Assembly (NCBI GenBank): GCA_033557685.1
Contig: JAWQRN010000631.1
Coordinates: 1 to 27,605 of the forward strand
Direction: 5' to 3'
DNA length: 27,605 bases
Origin: Sperchopsis tessellata
Lineage: Eukaryota > Arthropoda > Insecta > Coleoptera > Hydrophilidae
Both the position numbers and the translations under genes were made by a program. Position 1 is the stretch's first letter, and every line of letters starts with the position of its first letter. Below the pieces are notes generated by a model, which was given only the letters and a program-made list of their open reading frames with translations, did not search any database and was not told where the DNA came from. This document shows positions 1 to 9,619 of this stretch, one piece after another.

Positions 1-953
1 ATATAGTTCTCAAGGAAAATTTGATTTTCAGTGTTTACATAGCACAGGTGCCATTAGGTTGAACATCTTGGAACTCTTGCCACCCCTTCTTTAAAATGTA
101 GCACGAAATAAGAAATATGCATAGTCATTGTTTTCAAATACTTACTTTTACATTTGTGATTGGATTTAGATTAAAAAAGTGCACATTTTTTAACACCATT
201 ATTTGATTCCAGACACTTAGACTTTTACGTAATAATGGTATTTGAGGTAATATTTTACAAACAAAAAAGCATTATAGGCCTTCAATAGTTTTATATTAAA
301 ATATTTCAAATTGTAAAATTTGAATTATTTACCTTCAATTTTAGATTAACAAAATAATAATTACTATTTAATATCACTTAATTGTTTGTTATTTTACTGA
401 CCACATGTTTTTCAATGGTCAAAATATACGAGCATAATTTTTATTGCAACTATATTTGATGATACTTTATAAAACTTTAAAACAGTAATATTTATTAAAC
501 TAGATATGTTGGACAAAGCTTTTGTGTTTATACCATGATTGCATAGATTATTACATTTTATACACAATAATATTTATGCTCTGAAGTAAATGTAAGAAAG
601 AGAAATAATTAAATGTTCATCCAAAACAATAAAATTTGAATTACCATTCCAATTCCAATTTGTTGAGAAATACATAGTCTTCTGTCCATTTTAGCTACCA
701 ACATTTAATATTCATTCCCATTTTGTTTTATAATTTAATTTCTAGAACGTATGTATCAACTTAATTACTACAATTTTCAAATCAAATTTTGACGTCTAGG
801 TACAGTAATAATATTGAAAAAAAGAAAAAATCATTATTGTGTCTAAATAGCTTTTCATCCAATCCTAAGGGTTGGGCAAAATGTATCTGTATGTTATAAG
901 GATATATTTAAGATTGATTTCTTAATAAGAAAGACGTTACTAATTTCAATACT
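1..953. other. AT-rich stretch without recognised gene
   Basis: No reading frame of useful length, no RNA gene and no recognisable transposon motif was seen on either strand. The sequence is dominated by A/T runs. It ends where the AAG-type tail of the minus-strand LINE begins. Confidence 0.6.
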
Positions 954-1680
954 GCTTCTTCTTCTTGGAGTACCATATTATCAGTGGACGTTGGTAATAA
1001 TCATGACCCATCCAATCATATTGGCCGATGATCTAAATAATTCGGTTGATGTGATTCCTGTCCACTACCTTAAGTTTTTCAGTCATGATATCCTTCTTCG
1101 GCCAGATTATCGTTTCCTTCCACCTTTCCACCATGGCATGTCTAAATTATGAGAATTTTTGTTTTTTGACGGTGACAACTTCCCTTCCCTTGTTCAATCG
1201 TATCAGCACCATTTCATTTGCTACATGGTATGTCCAGGAGATTCTGAGCATACGTCGATAGCACCAAAATTCAAATGCTTCAAGCCTCTTTACTGTGTTC
1301 TCTGTCAGGATCCATGCTTCTACTCCATAGTACGGTATAGAAAAAATATAACATCAGTGAGTCCTATTTCTTAATTTAATGTCTAATTTTGGGTTACATA
1401 ACAAACTTCTTTGCCTGTTAAATTCATTGCTTTTCAATTCAAGTTGCATTCCAGAAAAGTAATATTTTCCTCCTGTTTTTTTGTCTTCTTTGTATTGTAC
1501 TCTATCAATTAGTAATTGCAGCTCTTTTGCGCTCTTTACAATTAATGTGGAGTCATCGGTGTAGCAAAAGTTATGATTGCTCCTTTCGTTTACGATTAGC
1601 CCTTCATCTTGTCCCTCGAGTGCCTTCTTGAAAAGTTCCTCCAAATATATGTTGACAAAATGGGTGATAGAATGCACCCC
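954..1680 (-). mobile_element. Non-LTR retrotransposon (LINE), 3' end, decayed
   Basis: Read on the minus strand, this is the C-terminal half of a LINE reverse transcriptase. From the 5' side it shows 'FVNIYLEELFKKALEG' (the helix after the RT 'LSP' motif), then the catalytic box as YTDD instead of YADD (codons at 1563-1552), followed by 'KELQLLIDRV'. After a frame break comes the thumb/C-terminal region: 'CYIFSIPYYGVEAWILTE', 'RLEAFEFWCYRRMLRISWT' and 'NEMVLIRLNKGREV'. It finishes in a short untranslated end with a CAAGAAGAAGAAG tail (954-967 on plus), as expected for priming at a simple-repeat tail. The N-terminal RT motifs and endonuclease are missing, so it is 5'-truncated. Frameshifts and an in-frame stop make it non-functional. 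The family is the insect RTE-like type whose RT ends in 'EYLGH', but the clade name is inference. Confidence 0.8.
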
Positions 1681-2693
1681 TTTTTAACTCATTTTTGGAT
1701 GTTTATTTGAGATGAAGTCAAGTTGACTGTTCTGACTGTTGCATTCTGGTATTTTGGATTCATCTATTCCAATATTTTCCAAGATAGGAGCAAAATATGT
1801 ATTCGTACGTGGGAAACAGTTAATTACTATCAAGATCAGTGCTGATGACGTCTTAATGATAGAAACACGTGTCCACTGCAAGTCTGTTTGTTTCCCATCA
1901 TTTTGCGATACATAGTTCGTTTCGGTATTTAATATATTGACTTGGCCGGTTTGCTTGATATTTGATTTTATCAAATATTAAAATAACACAAACAATACAA
2001 TACAAACAAAATGTGCAAGAAGTTTTTCAACTTAAACATTTTTGACATTGTACCATTACAAACTTGAAGGAAAACCAGATCAGCAGCTATACTATGTACT
2101 CCTAACGACTACAAAAAAATCTTAAGTTTAATTATATTATTATGTACATATCTCATTACTGTATATAAAGTACAGTATCTGATACATAAATATATATTTT
2201 TGAACTGTATGGTAAGCTTTATATTACTAGGCAATATGACTTATTATTCGATTATAGAGAATATAGGGATAGGAGCTCCCAATACATATTTTATTTTTAA
2301 ACGGTTTTGCAAGTCAAATTAGTGTGGGATTTGGTGCCCTAAAATAATATCAAGAGGAGATATGAAGGACTTGTGAGGGGATGTGTTTTGGCCGAAGGCA
2401 GAATTTGGTTAACAGTGAGTGCCCCAAGCAGAGAGTTTTCCCCAGTTGTGCACTAGTTCGATGCAATATAGTGGAAGAAGCACAGGTGGACAGAATTATA
2501 TTCGATTGTCAACGTAGGATTTTCAGGCTGGAGCTTAGGAGAGCGTATAAGGTGAGGGCAGTTGTAGGTTGCACGCTATGTTTATTTATGACTTACTATC
2601 TCAAGTTTTCTTTTCATTTGAGTTTGATCAGTTTCTTATAAAAATGAATGAATAAAAGGAATATTATAGCTATCTGGAAGTAAACAGTCGTCC
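1681..2693. other. Intergenic; one unrecognised open frame each strand
   Basis: Immediately upstream of the LINE, a 96-codon minus-strand frame (1684-1974) does not continue the RT motifs expected there, so the LINE seems to be broken or truncated at about 1680. A plus-strand frame of 86 codons (2381-2641) has a cysteine-containing first half and a hydrophobic end but matches nothing I recognise. Neither is supported as a gene. Confidence 0.4.
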
Positions 2694-3195
2694 CTTTTTT
2701 CCACTTGTACTAATGACATTTCCGAGGCTCACTCATGTCATCCTTGCATAAAAAATCTTTCGAATGTTACCTTTAGCGAAAGTGAAACTATTTTGTTGAA
2801 CAGAGGTTTGAAGTTTACACTTCATCCAACCAATAAGGTATCATCTTTGGAGGCCTTGTTGGTGGATATGTTTTCTTTCTGATTGTAAACCTCCTAATAT
2901 AGATAATGTCCTTGGCCTGATCTCGGGTCATTTCTCTATTTTTTTGGGTAACCCATCCTACGATAGGACCTCCTCTAATCTTGAACAATCTGTGATTTGA
3001 GATCAATCACAACTAAAATTAGGGAGTGTGATTTGTTTTTGTCCAAGGTGGATAAGGGTGATTGTTTAGTGATAATATGAAGAGTTGATTATGTGGCTGA
3101 TATGGAGGGTTTGCTTCACAACAATCCACATATCCGTGAATTAAGTTTTAACCTATTGCCGGCTTTCATCAGAAGAAACATCAGAAGATTTTCCT

Positions 3196-3930
3196 ATGTT
3201 TCTTGCATTTTCTCCTATGGGACCCTTTGGAAAGTTATTCGTTCCAATGAATCCACTGGTACCTAGGTTATATAGACTGCTTAAAATTTACAAACATACA
3301 CTGAAGATGAGACTAGTGGTTTCTTTTGTTGACTTTCCCATTGATAAAGCTTCTATAGCATTAAACAGTATTCTCCTTACAAATTTGGGTTTCTCTCTTT
3401 CCAATACTTTTAAAAATTCCAGTGATTTAGCTCTCCTATTGTTACTTGTAAACTGCATATTTGTGTCTTTCGACGTTGTTGATTTATTTTCCAGAATTCC
3501 GGTAGAATTGACCAATTCTTGGGTAAGAAACCCAATTGATTCCTCTGACCTTGACAATTATTCGGCTGATATTATGTATGTTATTATGCCTGTGCCTGGA
3601 CCAAAACATTTTAAGTTTAATGAGAAGTTCTACAGCCAAGTGGATGGTCTAGGTATGGGTAACCCACTATCTCCCCTTCTAACTGACATGTTTATGGATT
3701 ATTTAAAAACATTTATTGTTTCAGATGCTAATCCTTTCCTCCAGCACATTTTCTACTGGTATAGATATGTTAATGATGTCATTTGTTGCTGGACGGGTGA
3801 CATATATTCCTTTTCCGACTTCTTTATATACCTTAATAATCTTCACACCAATATTTCTATTACCATGGAAAAATATTATGATGGTATGCTTAACTTTCTA
3901 GATCTTTCTATATTCATTCAAAATTTATAG
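3196..3930 (+). pseudogene. PLE reverse transcriptase core
   Basis: This 244-codon open frame is the best-preserved part of the element. 'VPRLYRLLKIYKH' (residues 22-34) is the PLE 'RLYGLPKIHK' box. 'SFDVVDLFSRIPV' (91-103) is RT motif A, with its aspartate kept. 'YSQVDGLGMGNPLSPLLTDMFM' (146-167) is motif B. Motif C reads YVND at residues 191-194 (3766-3777) instead of YVDD, so one of the two metal-binding aspartates is lost. 'TMEKYYDGMLNFLDLSIF' (223-240) is the following PLE block. The methionine at 3196 is only the first one after a break and is not the true start. In an active element this enzyme would copy element RNA at chromosomal nicks or ends. Confidence 0.88.
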
Positions 3931-4395
3931 AAAACCTTCCCAAACTTCTCACGCCATTTCTTTCGATTATATGCATTGCACTCAGCATAGAAGAGCATTC
4001 TTCGATAGCCATATTCACATGTTTAATATTCACTTGTTATTTGAAGACTTTCTTATCGAATTAAAAATTATTAAACAAATTGTTTTGGAATATAATTACC
4101 GCGTTGATTTTTTTGATAAAATGATGTATAAAAAACGAAAATCCTTTTATCAAAGTATTTTATTCGTCCCTGTTTTGTATTTCCAACTAGCTAGATGCTT
4201 GGAAAAATATGATGTTAAGATTTGTTAAGTCTTCTTTGAATTTCAAAAGGTTATTCGTCGTCGATAAGGATCATTTGCGAGTTTTAAGTAGATCTGGTTT
4301 ATACAAATTGCAATATAAAGATTGCCCTATCGCATAAATTGATCAGAGTGGTAAGAACTTTTCTGTAAGAATCACGAAACATTTGAGAGTCTCTC
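3931..4395 (+). pseudogene. PLE linker and GIY-YIG endonuclease remnant
   Basis: A +1 frame change near 3930 leads into the PLE linker ('DFLIELKIIKQIVLEYNY', 'FFDKMMYKKRKSF', ending with a stop at 4228). In a further frame, 'SRSGLYKLQYKDCP' is the first strand and spacer of the GIY-YIG nuclease fold. The second signature, normally YIGQTG, reads stop-I-D-Q-S-G, with TAA at 4335-4337 replacing the conserved tyrosine and Asp replacing the glycine. 'KNFSVRITKH' then matches the conserved arginine/histidine helix after YIG. The nuclease is therefore dead in this copy. Confidence 0.8.
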
Positions 4396-5988
4396 TCGCA
4401 CTGGTTCGGTTAACGATCGATTCATTTTTGGTAAACATCTTCGCATTTGAGAAGATTGATGATTTTCGTCCTCTTCGTGTTTGTTTTTGTTCGTCGTCTG
4501 AATGCTTTTGAAAATCTGGAAAATTTTAGGGAAAATGTATCAAATTCATCTAGTTTTAATAGATATTGTGTGGTCAATATTTCATTTTTATTGTCTCCTG
4601 TGGTAAATACATAACATTTTAATATTTCCACCGGCAATGAATTTATTAGGTGGGCTCTCTTGTTTTCATATTTCTAGGTTATGGAAACTTCCTACTCGAT
4701 TTATACTATACGTATTTCTAATTGTTGTGTGACGTTTACATTGTCATATAACATGAATTTTGCTAGATAACTTTTGATTTTATTTTTTATGTTGTTGTTT
4801 GTTTTCAGTTGTTGTATATTGGGTTGTTTATCATCTACAATTGTTTTCAAGTTAATATTTCTTCTTATGTCTGTTTTCATTCTGGATGGCTTGATTTTCC
4901 AGGTTTTTCTTGTTGCCCCTTGCGGCTTGATTTGTGTGCTATGCATTATTTTAAATTATTGCTGCATTTTGTCATTTACATTTGATGTTTCTTGTTCATA
5001 TTTGTTATATATTGTATCTTGTTCATATGTTATTTATTATAATTATTATTGTACTCCATTTACTAACAAAGCCGGTTTATTTTATAGTAGCGTGATGTCT
5101 CGAAACCGGTAAACAAACAAATTTGTTAATATTAAATAATTTGTAGACAATTGGTATTTCTTTTCTGGAATGTCATCCCCGTTTATGTGAATGGAATAAT
5201 TCCGTTACAATTTTCATTATGCACATGTATACATTTTCTACTGTGTCAATTATTAATTTGAATCAAATTTCTTCACGTTCACTTTTGGGCAACAAACTTT
5301 ATTTTCTGCTATTGTATATTATTAATTTTATGAAAACTAAAATCTACTCTACAAATATTAAGTGAATAAGTGTAAACCAAAAATGTGCGCAAAATAATAC
5401 AAATTGTTAAATATATATATTGCTGAACCACGACTTGATAAACCGTGACCTTGACAATTTAGTTACAGGTTGAAGATATCTATCCATAATGGCAATTTTG
5501 CTTAGATTTAGTAAGGCAAATACTTCCCAATAAACAGCAATTTCGACGAGTAGGTCATTTGGCAAAAGCAGGAACTTCAAATCGTTTACCTTCGCATAGG
5601 TTCATAACAGCGGCAACTACACAGTAAAAAGAAGATAAGAGGTTGCGTAACCGTACCAACTGGAACGAAATTGTTTCCAACTTTACCGTTTTGTCTGCGA
5701 CCAGTCTATTGTTTTGCAAACTACACTTATGTCATCTGTGTTCTAAATAACAAAGATTTATAAACACTCTTTCACATATATAGTTTTGTTTGTCAATCAG
5801 AACACAACCTATAAATTGTCTTTAAACCTACTATTAGGTGGTTTCAATTTTGGTCGTTAGTTCATGGTTTAAACTGCTGGACTTTTGTTTATGATTATAA
5901 TTTTTTGTCAACAATAAAACCAATCATAATTCACGGTTTAAAAACATCAATAAGACTAACCGAATATAAGGTGAAAATAATTTACATG

Positions 5989-5992
<4 letters not shown>
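4396..5992. other. Intergenic AT-rich DNA downstream of the PLE
   Basis: No supported gene. An open plus-strand frame at 4774-5112 is hydrophobic and low-complexity, as expected from T-rich DNA, and an opposing frame covers 4701-4946. The one structured item is the hairpin at 5072-5109, listed separately. 5400-5960 holds no motif I can name. Confidence 0.5.
5072..5109 (+). other. Hairpin with GAAAC box, hammerhead-like
   Basis: CCGGTTT (5072-5078) pairs perfectly with AAACCGG (5103-5109). The loop contains TGATG (5093-5097) just before CTCGAAACC. The order stem, UH, TGATG, GAAA, stem resembles a type III hammerhead ribozyme core, and hammerheads are known in PLE terminal repeats. Here the core reads GTGATGT instead of CTGANGA and there is no stem II, so it would be a degenerate form. 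It lies about 0.7 kb downstream of the PLE and in the same orientation. Confidence 0.3.

Positions 5993-6047
<55 letters not shown>
5993..6047. repeat. (TA)n microsatellite
   Basis: About 27 uninterrupted TA units. It separates the PLE-side sequence from the 3' end of the F-box gene. Confidence 0.97.
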
Positions 6048-6049
<2 letters not shown>

Positions 6050-6181
6050 TCATAGTTCTTATGTAATATTATTTCAACAATTTAAATATTTGAAATGTGT
6101 AAAAAAATATATTTACACATCATAAAAAACACTCGTAATTTTAGTGTGCGGTTAAAACCACGTTTGTGTTTTAGCGAAAAT

Positions 6182-6187
6182 TTTATT
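6182..6187 (-). promoter_or_regulatory. Candidate poly(A) signal AATAAA
   Basis: TTTATT on plus reads AATAAA on minus, about 12 bases beyond the TAG stop of the F-box gene tail. The position suits a 3'-end signal, but such hexamers are frequent by chance in AT-rich DNA. Confidence 0.35.
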
Positions 6188-6198
6188 TAAAATTTTGT

Positions 6199-7280
6199 CT
6201 ACTTGCTAGATGGCTTAATAACAGAATGTCGATCCAAGCGATCAGTTCCACTGTCTGATTGCAAACCAGTAGAACTTGTACTTATGTTGAATTCTGTTCC
6301 GCTACTTATTTCATACGTTGACTCAAAAGTTACGGCAACATCTTTGGAAGTAGATGCACCATCATCAACAGAACCGCAATCATATAATAATGTTTCAGTT
6401 TGAACAGCTACATCTCTACTGGCAAAATCAACTAAAGATTCAGAAACTTCTATTTTTGCAAGTTCAAAACCAGGAGGATATATATATGATGTCTCGGATG
6501 ACAGTCGATTGTCTTCGTTCTGGATAGGACAATTTCCAGTTTCAGCTTCTTCATCATATAGTTCTCCATCTATATACGATGATAACTTTGATGTGGATAT
6601 TTGAATCTCTCGCCATTTTTGCTTCCTCTTTCTGCGTCACTTTCATAACTACCTGTCTCGTGATCGTTATTATCTTTATACTTTTTTTCTTCGAACTTTT
6701 TTCCTACTTTCACTGCTATCAATATCATTTTCAATGTCCGCATCATAGATGATTTCAGCCATTTCAAGACATATAAGTATATTGGTGATGACCTGTTCCT
6801 GTTATTTATGTGTAGAAATATTACTAGTAGTATTGCTTCCGCTAGGAACAGCGTTATCGTCCACAACCGTATTAATTGACTCTTTGTCCTCATTTCCATC
6901 TCCAAAGCTGTATCCGTTTCAGATACGTTATCTATATGAACGGGTTCTTCAAGATCTTGAGGTTCTGAAATATTTTCCATATCGAAGTCCTCAAAAACTT
7001 TAAGGTCGTTTGTGGGTAAATCCCATCTGAAGAAATCTATGACATCTAATCTTCTTTCCTCACCATCTGATGAATCATCATCATCTGATCTTTCTGAATC
7101 TTCAGTTTCTGTGGAAGTTTGGGAAGTTGTAGGTTCAGCGTCAGTTATAAGTTGCAAACTCTCAAATTTGACTCGAATGGTTGTGTACTGTCTATTGAGT
7201 GGCATACAGTTTATCTCTGATGTTCTTCTGGCTACAATGCAGTGGATTTTGGGACCATAGTCTTGAATTTGGTACACTTT
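6199..7280 (-). other. Last exon: acidic/serine-rich tail
   Basis: It starts after TTTATTCCAG with 'KVYQIQDYGPKIHCIVARR' and 'YTTIRVKFESLQL'. A disordered tail follows: 'TSTETEDSERSDDDDSSDGE', then a short ordered patch 'RLDVIDFFRWDLPTNDLKVF', then more acidic sequence. The acidic character continues in other frames after each shift: 'GDGNEDKESINTVVDDN' (about 6905-6850), 'DADIENDIDSSE' (about 6735), 'NDHETGSYESDAERG' (about 6660), and from about 6600 to the TAG a clean run of some 120 codons including 'YPPGFELAKIEVSESLVDF' and two 'DVAV' repeats. Two of the shifts lie at A-runs, which suits either slippage mutations or assembly errors. Function is unknown. Confidence 0.55.
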
Positions 7281-8508
7281 CTGGAATAAAACATTCATAG
7301 CCAAAACCAAACAACCTTTTTGTGTAACAAAAGTGTACTAGAAACACACTATTGACTAACTAAGTTAGTATACCATAATGTCGGTCAATTATTATGAAAA
7401 AATGACAATGCCACTGTGACAAAGTATAAAATTAGTGCCGAAGTAAGTATTAAATATGACTTGAAGTGATTTTAATATTAACCTTCAGGTTTTCTAGAAA
7501 ATGAACCTTTAGTGTTTTTTTCTTTTTCAAACGTTTCGCTCTCATTTTTTAAGGATTGCAGCTCTTAAAAGAGCGCGAGTTCCATACGTATAATATACGA
7601 CCATTATGAGAGCTACAAGCTTTGAAAATGTACTATCCAAAGGGGGCAAAAAAAATTCTACACAAGATTATCTCCAGGGAAATTTAAATATATTTGGTGT
7701 TTTCGGGAATGTTTATGTACGTGATTTAAAAATGTGTCACTGCAACTGTTTTAAGGAAATACTTAGTAAAACATAGTTAAACTACGTTATTGACAATAAT
7801 ACTAACAAAGTAGATAATGGAACAGAATATATCTCCTATTAGAAGTCATTAAAAATTGTAATCTGGGACGCCGATTGGCCAGAAAGTTCATTACAGTTTT
7901 GTTCAATTTTTGCCAATGAACTGTGTCGAGAAAAATATTAAGTTATAAAATGAAATATTTACCTTGGATGTAGTTTCATCTGCTTCTAAAAGAACCTCTT
8001 TCCAAACACTTCCACATAAACAATTGGAGTCCGAGAATGCTATTGCTAATCTACATCTTTTATATTCTGCAGCAGATGACTTAAGAGGAACGTAATCAGT
8101 GACTTCCAGTATGAATGTTGTTTCTGGGTGGAAACCGTGTAGAGGCTCCGATAAGTGCCAGTGTTGATTTGTAGTATCAAACCACATAGTTAAACCACTT
8201 TGTGCTATTGAAAAGATACGGTATACAAAAGCCAGCACATATGTAATAACATTCATTCGTCGCAATTGGAGATGTGTTAAATAAGATAAAATATAAATGC
8301 CAAGGCAATTTTATTTCGGGCGTCTTATATATTCTTTCGTATTTATCCTTCCACATCGAATACGATCTCGTGATTCTGCTCCATTTCCTACATACTAGAG
8401 ATGCATTTAGAATCGTTTTGTTATCTCCAAAACTAAGAATATGACTGACGATTTCATCACGGAAATATTGGCCTGATAAGAAATATCTATTTTAGGTATT
8501 TTCTTCAT
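6199..8508 (-). CDS. F-box protein gene, interrupted (possible pseudogene)
   Basis: This is the only candidate host gene. A possible start is the ATG at 8508 ('MKKIPKIDISY'), which leads one base out of frame into an F-box domain. That is followed by a folded-looking segment (8204-7963), an intron and a long Asp/Glu/Ser-rich tail ending at TAG 6201-6199. F-box proteins hold substrates for SCF ubiquitin ligases through SKP1, so this role is inferred from the domain alone. The phase-0 junction between the second segment and the last exon supports a genuine spliced gene. The frame changes near 8480, 8250, 6910, 6690 and 6620, plus a stop in the tail, mean that it is a decaying copy, an unpolished assembly, or has small introns I cannot resolve. 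'WKEV' and 'DYGPKI' faintly recall F-box-associated domains, but the subfamily is not identified. Confidence 0.6.
7281..7962 (-). other. Intron of the F-box gene
   Basis: 682 bases from GTAAAT (7962) to TTTATTCCAG (7281) on the minus strand. Donor and acceptor are both consensus, and the flanking frames join in phase 0 (TTSK/KVYQ). The intron holds no recognised element. Confidence 0.6.
7963..8204 (-). other. Second coding segment of the F-box gene
   Basis: The open minus-strand frame carries 'SGLTMWFDTTNQHW', 'LSEPLHGFHPETTFILEV', 'EYKRCRLAIAFSDSNC' and 'GSVWKEVLLEADETTSK'. It ends in CAAG followed by GTAAAT, a strong splice donor (GT at 7962-7961), leaving the reading frame in phase 0. A candidate acceptor with a pyrimidine stretch (TATCTTTTCAATAG) sits immediately upstream at 8205. 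The codons for 'HLSEPLHGFHPETTFI' overlap a 51-bp block (8109-8159) that recurs in a mobile insertion at 13669-13719. Confidence 0.6.
8109..8159 (-). repeat. Dispersed 51-bp block, copy A (in F-box exon)
   Basis: It matches 13669-13719 at 47 of 51 positions when both are read in gene orientation. The 34-bp core at 26867-26900 matches with three differences. On plus, its left end (GTATGAATG) coincides with the outer end of the 130-bp insertion. Confidence 0.85.
8205..8508 (-). other. F-box domain segment of the gene
   Basis: In one minus-strand frame from about 8472, the protein reads 'GQYFRDEIVSHILSFGD', then 'TILNASLVCRKWSRITRS', then 'YSMWKDKYERIYKTPEI'. This matches the F-box pattern of an initial 'LP.EI...ILSF' helix, 'LVCR.W' and a final 'MWK'. 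An alternative start for the frame is an acceptor TTTCTTATCAG with the exon beginning at 8472. The frame is open to about 8180, but the next block continues in a different frame. The switch could be a one-base indel near 8250 or a very short intron of about 46 bases ending at CAATAG (8205-8210). Confidence 0.7.
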
Positions 8509-8596
8509 TTCCTGGAAATAGTTCTATGAAGTCATATCGGGGCGTAGGTGGTATATGTGCACTTGCAAAAGAAGAGAAACAGAGTAATTCAATTTT

Positions 8597-8794
8597 ATGA
8601 AGATTTTATTTAACAGTACAGTTAGAAACAAATTACTACAGTACGTGAATGGTATTAAAATTATGATCATAACTGATGAGGTAATGAGATTAAAAGTTAA
8701 AATGTTCTTTCAGTCGATGGGATTGCTTGTTTCGTCATGGGACAAACGTGGCATTTTAAATTTTCATACCACATATATACTCAGTACAAACTGA
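8597..8794 (+). pseudogene. Possible piggyBac-like transposase scrap
   Basis: The 65-codon frame contains 'TVRNKLLQY' and, further on, 'MGLLVSSWDKRGILNFHTTY'. The layout resembles the piggyBac stretch with 'TVRKNR', a lysine-rich step, then 'W.DKR.V..LST.H' near the end of the catalytic region. No other piggyBac motif was found in the flanks, so this is a weak call, and chance cannot be excluded. Confidence 0.22.
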
Positions 8795-9619
8795 ATTGCC
8801 AGAATTGGACCAATCGGCCTTAAATAACACAACATTTAAAGATTTTTTTCACATAGTATCATAATTGTTACAGTCATCTTCTCATTGCCGATGGAGTAAA
8901 TCCTGCTAGATAACTTTAAACAGAGAGTAGCTTTTAAATAGATTATTATACTAGCATTAATACTCTAGAATATTATCCAACAATTGTTGTATATAACGAA
9001 GAACAATCTGATAAAAGAGAAGGTACTTAATACCTTTTTTATGGAATAATTTCAATGATCTCTCAAAAAGAGTTTTATTGAAACCTACTGGTTATGGACT
9101 TCTAGGTGACAGTCTCTATATCGGAGATATTAACTTTATAAAGGCCTAAATATAGTAATGGGTGCATTTAAATTTGAAGTTAATATAGGATAAGCCTTTT
9201 CTTGGCCTATTTGCGATAGGGCAGGTACATCTACGAAAATAGTCACTCTTCTATCATCATTTGTTTTACTTTGGATAAGGGCAGTGTGTATTTTACACTG
9301 TTTGGCTATTGAAAGAAATGATAGTGAATTTGACGTAAACACTTCCTTTTAACGTTTTAATAGCTTTTTCACAAAAAACAAATCTCTTACAGCTCAATTT
9401 ATTGATATAAGGTTTGCGTATGATAATATTAATTTAATTATGTCTTTCTTCTAAAATATCTAGCTTCATTGTTATTTTATATTCTGATCGCTCGATTTAT
9501 TTGAAACTTGGCCAGCTATTTGGTCCACAAATTACTATCTCTCGTATTTCTGAAGAGAGTATTTTGAGTGCTATTATGTACGTAATTTTTGTTTCTGAAT
9601 TAAAAAAATATTCGACACC
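8795..9619. other. No recognised gene
   Basis: AT-rich. A minus-strand frame of 68 codons (9136-9342) includes 'CKIHTALIQSKTNDDRRVTI', 'FVDVPALSQIGQEKAYPILT', which reads like real coding sequence, but I recognise no family and see no continuation. Confidence 0.35.

Larger units (their letters stand above)
2694..4395 (+). mobile_element. Penelope-like element (PLE), decayed copy
   Basis: Successive blocks of the PLE polyprotein can be read in order on the plus strand, with frame changes between them. At 2709-2875 lies the N-terminal block 'SESETILLNRGLKFTL'. At about 3022-3120 is the block 'KVDKGDCLVI', with a stop before 'RVDYVADMEGLL'. The RT core is at 3196-3930, and 3903-4228 holds the linker with 'YRKPSQTSHAISFDY' and 'HRRAFFDSHIH'. 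A GIY-YIG endonuclease remnant follows at about 4290-4395. This is the canonical PLE order (N-terminal region, RT, linker, GIY-YIG nuclease). The multiple frameshifts and stops show that the copy is inactive. No terminal repeats were identified. Confidence 0.88.

Noticed and set aside
2381..2641. 86-codon plus-strand frame with several cysteines
   Set aside because: No domain, no splice context and no continuation; the second half is low-complexity hydrophobic.
4774..5112. 112-codon hydrophobic plus-strand frame resembling a membrane protein
   Set aside because: Composition is what T-rich DNA gives in this frame, with irregular cysteine and no family resemblance; an opposing frame also exists.
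6749..7260. Plus-strand frames of 84 and 82 codons
   Set aside because: They are antisense to the acidic tail of the F-box gene, whose frame, splice sites and composition are better supported.
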